A DNA stretch of 64,000 nucleotides, from contig NZ_WASP01000010.1 in NCBI RefSeq assembly GCF_009712225.1, forward strand, positions 193,586-257,585, read 5' to 3'. Shown in pieces: positions 61,935 through 64,000 of this stretch. Both the position numbers and the translations under genes were made by a program. The notes beneath the pieces are model-generated. The model was not told the DNA's origin, ran no database searches, and worked only from the letters and a program-made list of their open reading frames with translations. This stretch comes from Desulfovibrio sp. (GTDB taxonomy: Bacteria > Desulfobacterota > Desulfovibrionia > Desulfovibrionales > Desulfovibrionaceae). Numbering within the stretch: position 1 is the stretch's first letter; each line of letters opens with the position of its first letter.

Positions 61935-62954
61935 TTAGCGGCCTTGAGACGCAGAAAATGCCTTCCGTCCTCGTACCAAGTCGCGTAACCGATTAATTCG
62001 ATCTTCAAAATATTTTACCATCAGAGCTGATATGCCAATAGAAGTAAGCAATGAACTTAGAAAAAATGGGATGGTAAAAGGAGGAATACCCACTGCAGCC
62101 AATAGCTGGCCTATGAAGTAATGAACAAGAAAGAGGGGGTATGCAATGTCCCCCAAAAACTTATCAGCCTTTACTAAAGCCTGTCTGCCTAGGGGGGCTG
62201 AGAAATTTTCAAAAGAAAACGATCTTAATACTATAATCATAGCCCCGCTAGCGAATGCCCCTATATACATTATTGAAGGATATATCTTCAAGCTGAAATA
62301 GCTTAAAATATACCATGAAAATATAAGTAGTGATAAAATTACTATAGAATATACCAGTTTGTATTTGCGAATCTGACGCGAAGAATAGTTGACAAAAGCC
62401 CCAAGAGAAAAGCAAAGCTGGCCTTGTGCAAGGCGAGTTATGTGTTCGTTTGTATCAAATCCTAAGAAATACACGGCTGCTAACAACGGCACACTTAAAA
62501 TAAAACCCAGGCGAGCCATCTTAAAATCTAGCGGAATAAGACCAATGACTATGTAAAACAACAATTCGATTGTCAAAGACCACGCTGGTGGAACAAATAT
62601 ATTATCGTAACTATACAGGTTAAAAAGGGTAATATTGGCAAATACAGCTGACAGATCTGACGTCAGCACCATTTGTGATATTAATACTTTTGAAGGAAAA
62701 AACATTAAAAAAAGACATGACGACAACAACACAAGCCAATACGTCGGATAGATGCGTAATACTCTGTTTGTTATATATTTAAAAAAGCCACTCCATGTTC
62801 TTCCATATGTTGCATCAATGCTCTTAGCCATTAGATACCCGCTTAAAACAAAGAAACATGACACAGCTTGAGCGCCTGTTTTGTACATTGTAGGCTCCAA
62901 CAAGTGAGATGCGACTACAAGCAAAGAAAGGAAAAAGCGGTAGATGCCAAACAT
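61935..62954 (-). CDS. Acyltransferase-3 family membrane protein
   Basis: The 339-aa protein has about ten membrane helices and the family start MFGIYRFFLSLLVVASHLLE, with the key His (SHLL) in helix 1. Later motifs include FFVLSGYLMAKSID and YWLVLLSSCLFLMFF. Members O-acetylate or otherwise acylate surface polysaccharides, moving acyl groups across the inner membrane. The gene is more AT-rich than its neighbours, as often seen for exchanged O-antigen genes. Bases 62955-63163 upstream are AT-rich and empty, probably a promoter region. Confidence 0.9.
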   Translation of the reverse strand: MFGIYRFFLSLLVVASHLLEPTMYKTGAQAVSCFFVLSGYLMAKSIDATYGRTWSGFFKYITNRVLRIYPTYWLVLLSSCLFLMFFPSKVLISQMVLTSDLSAVFANITLFNLYSYDNIFVPPAWSLTIELLFYIVIGLIPLDFKMARLGFILSVPLLAAVYFLGFDTNEHITRLAQGQLCFSLGAFVNYSSRQIRKYKLVYSIVILSLLIFSWYILSYFSLKIYPSIMYIGAFASGAMIIVLRSFSFENFSAPLGRQALVKADKFLGDIAYPLFLVHYFIGQLLAAVGIPPFTIPFFLSSLLTSIGISALMVKYFEDRINRLRDLVRGRKAFSASQGR

Positions 62955-63163
62955 TTGTGCTAGCTTTGATATATAAGCTGTTTGTATTGTATTTCTATCA
63001 TTTATTCTTCTCGCAGTTTCATACTATTTTTTTGCTTTGTTATGAAAATTAACATCTCTTTGAATATCAATTAATTTGAGTCAAAATATCTAGAATGGAC
63101 GACAATACATAACTAATTAAAGAAACGAGATTTTTCCTTATTGTTACTTGCAACTACATAGCG

Positions 63164-63937
63164 TCAATTGCCTCTCTTTTGGCATACCACCAGATGCCTA
63201 AAGGCCAATCTCCATAGCATGGGGGCCGAACTCAACCACTCGTCAAGCATCCTCCCCCGCCACCGAACTTTTAGCCAATCATTCCATTTGGGGTGTAATA
63301 ATGGCCATAAAAATTTTGGCTTACCTGCCCATAGGGGAAGAAATTGAAAACTTCTGTGTTCCAAAACATCAAAACCTGCATCATGTAGTATGGCCATCTG
63401 CTTTTCAATCTTATCTGCTGTATTTTGTGCATATCCGTCTTCACGTTCATAATACCTACAGCAGAAAGTATTGAGTGAACGCTTATTGCCCAAGTCTAAA
63501 ATAGCTATACCATTAGGCCTAATATGGTTTGACAGACTTGTGCAAAACCCCGAAAAATCTGTTATATAGTATAGACATGAAAAGGAGTATGCACAGTCCA
63601 CCAGAGATGGCAGCTCAAAGCTGTTACATATATCCGAGGTGAAGAATTGTATATTCGAGTAGCCTTGCGCAAATTGTGCATTGGCAAACTCCACAAACCT
63701 TTCAGAAAAATCTACTCCCAACAAAGTTCCAGCCTTGCCTTGAAAGTATGCCAATGTGGCTCCATTCCCGCATCCAAGGTCTAATAATGTGGATGTGGGA
63801 TTGATATATTTTGCAACGAGATTTACTTTCTCAAGTAGTTGCTTGTGGGCATAGAGATTCGAATCAATAATATCATGTATATTTGCAGAAATAGTTTTTG
63901 GCTGATATAATTCTGATTTTTTGTATGGCGATTCCAT
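63164..63937 (-). CDS. SAM-dependent methyltransferase
   Basis: The 257-aa protein has motif I TLLDLGCGNGATLAYFQGKA, the post-motif VDFSERFVEFA and YSFSCLYYITDF with RPNGIAILDLGNKRSL. The C-terminal part is hydrophobic and tryptophan-rich (FLWPLLHPKWNDWLKVRWRG), perhaps membrane-associated. AGGAG lies 12 bases upstream of ATG 63937. It follows the partial gene at the window end by four bases. Confidence 0.82.
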   Translation of the reverse strand: MESPYKKSELYQPKTISANIHDIIDSNLYAHKQLLEKVNLVAKYINPTSTLLDLGCGNGATLAYFQGKAGTLLGVDFSERFVEFANAQFAQGYSNIQFFTSDICNSFELPSLVDCAYSFSCLYYITDFSGFCTSLSNHIRPNGIAILDLGNKRSLNTFCCRYYEREDGYAQNTADKIEKQMAILHDAGFDVLEHRSFQFLPLWAGKPKFLWPLLHPKWNDWLKVRWRGRMLDEWLSSAPMLWRLAFRHLVVCQKRGN

Positions 63938-63941
63938 TGTG

Positions 63942-64000
63942 TTAGCTGTCTCCTGCCAATTGTAAGGATTTCAAGACATGTTTTATGCGCTCAATTTCCC
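63942..64000 (-). CDS. 3' end of a gene continuing past the window
   Basis: Only the last 18 or so codons are visible (EIERIKHVLKSLQLAGDS, then TAA at 63944-63942). The spacing to the next methyltransferase gene and the shared strand show it is part of the polysaccharide cluster. No family can be named. Confidence 0.6.
   Translation of the reverse strand, partial: EIERIKHVLKSLQLAGDS

Noticed and set aside
1-64000. CRISPR arrays, rRNA genes, intact tRNA genes or complete insertion sequences
   Set aside because: No regularly spaced repeats, no cloverleaf with both acceptor strands and no transposase or integrase gene were recognised on either strand.

Overview
The window most likely comes from a sulfate-reducing deltaproteobacterium of the Desulfovibrio type. 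This is inferred from protein character, mixed GC content and the gene sets, not from a marker gene. No rRNA, intact tRNA or CRISPR array was found. Nearly everything is accessory or niche-adaptation DNA.

Bases 1-11900 are a defence island. A frameshifted, toxin-less Phd-type antitoxin lies between two ~50-bp direct repeats. It is followed by a complete type I restriction system (hsdM-hsdS-hsdR), an HrgA-like protein with a visible PD-(D/E)XK signature, and a convergent AAA ATPase/subtilisin-like protease pair matching the IetAS system. Bases 12.1-17.5 kb carry phage or element-type genes: an ERF annealing protein, a Cas4/RecB-like nuclease with an altered catalytic position, a ParDE-type toxin-antitoxin pair, a MoxR/CobS-like AAA plus VWA pair joined across an internal deletion, and two tiny membrane proteins. 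An orphan nuclease-like gene follows.

Two 97-bp near-identical direct repeats (18742-18838 and 26371-26467) bracket a 7.6-kb block. It holds a secreted rhodanese, an RclC-like DUF417 membrane protein, a DUF302 protein, a TetR regulator, a TDT-family transporter, a catalase and a chemoreceptor with a C-terminal zinc-binding CZB domain. Together these look like a reactive-chlorine/oxidant stress island. The right repeat runs into a sequence matching a tRNA 3' end and then a terminator, so these look like attachment sites of tandem islands at a tRNA gene (probably tRNA-Leu) lying left of the window.

Bases 26.5-28.8 kb are a graveyard: a truncated second copy of the VWA gene fused to remnants of a metal ABC transporter. 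From 41534 down to 28760 runs one tightly packed minus-strand operon: FecCD permease, ATPase, TonB-dependent receptor, CobN, ChlI, ChlD, periplasmic binding protein and TonB. It should import a metal complex or metallotetrapyrrole and act on it with a CobN-type chelatase. Immediately upstream are two dead methionine synthase genes (metE and a MetE-family paralogue) and a broken XRE regulator.

Bases 46182-64000 are a minus-strand surface-polysaccharide cluster. It contains two glutamine-dependent AsnB-type amidotransferases, five glycosyltransferases, four methyltransferases plus a dead fifth, a polysaccharide deacetylase, a UDP-GlcNAc 2-epimerase and an acyltransferase. Most of its genes overlap or are spaced by a few bases, so it is probably transcribed as one or two long units. 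It continues past the window end.
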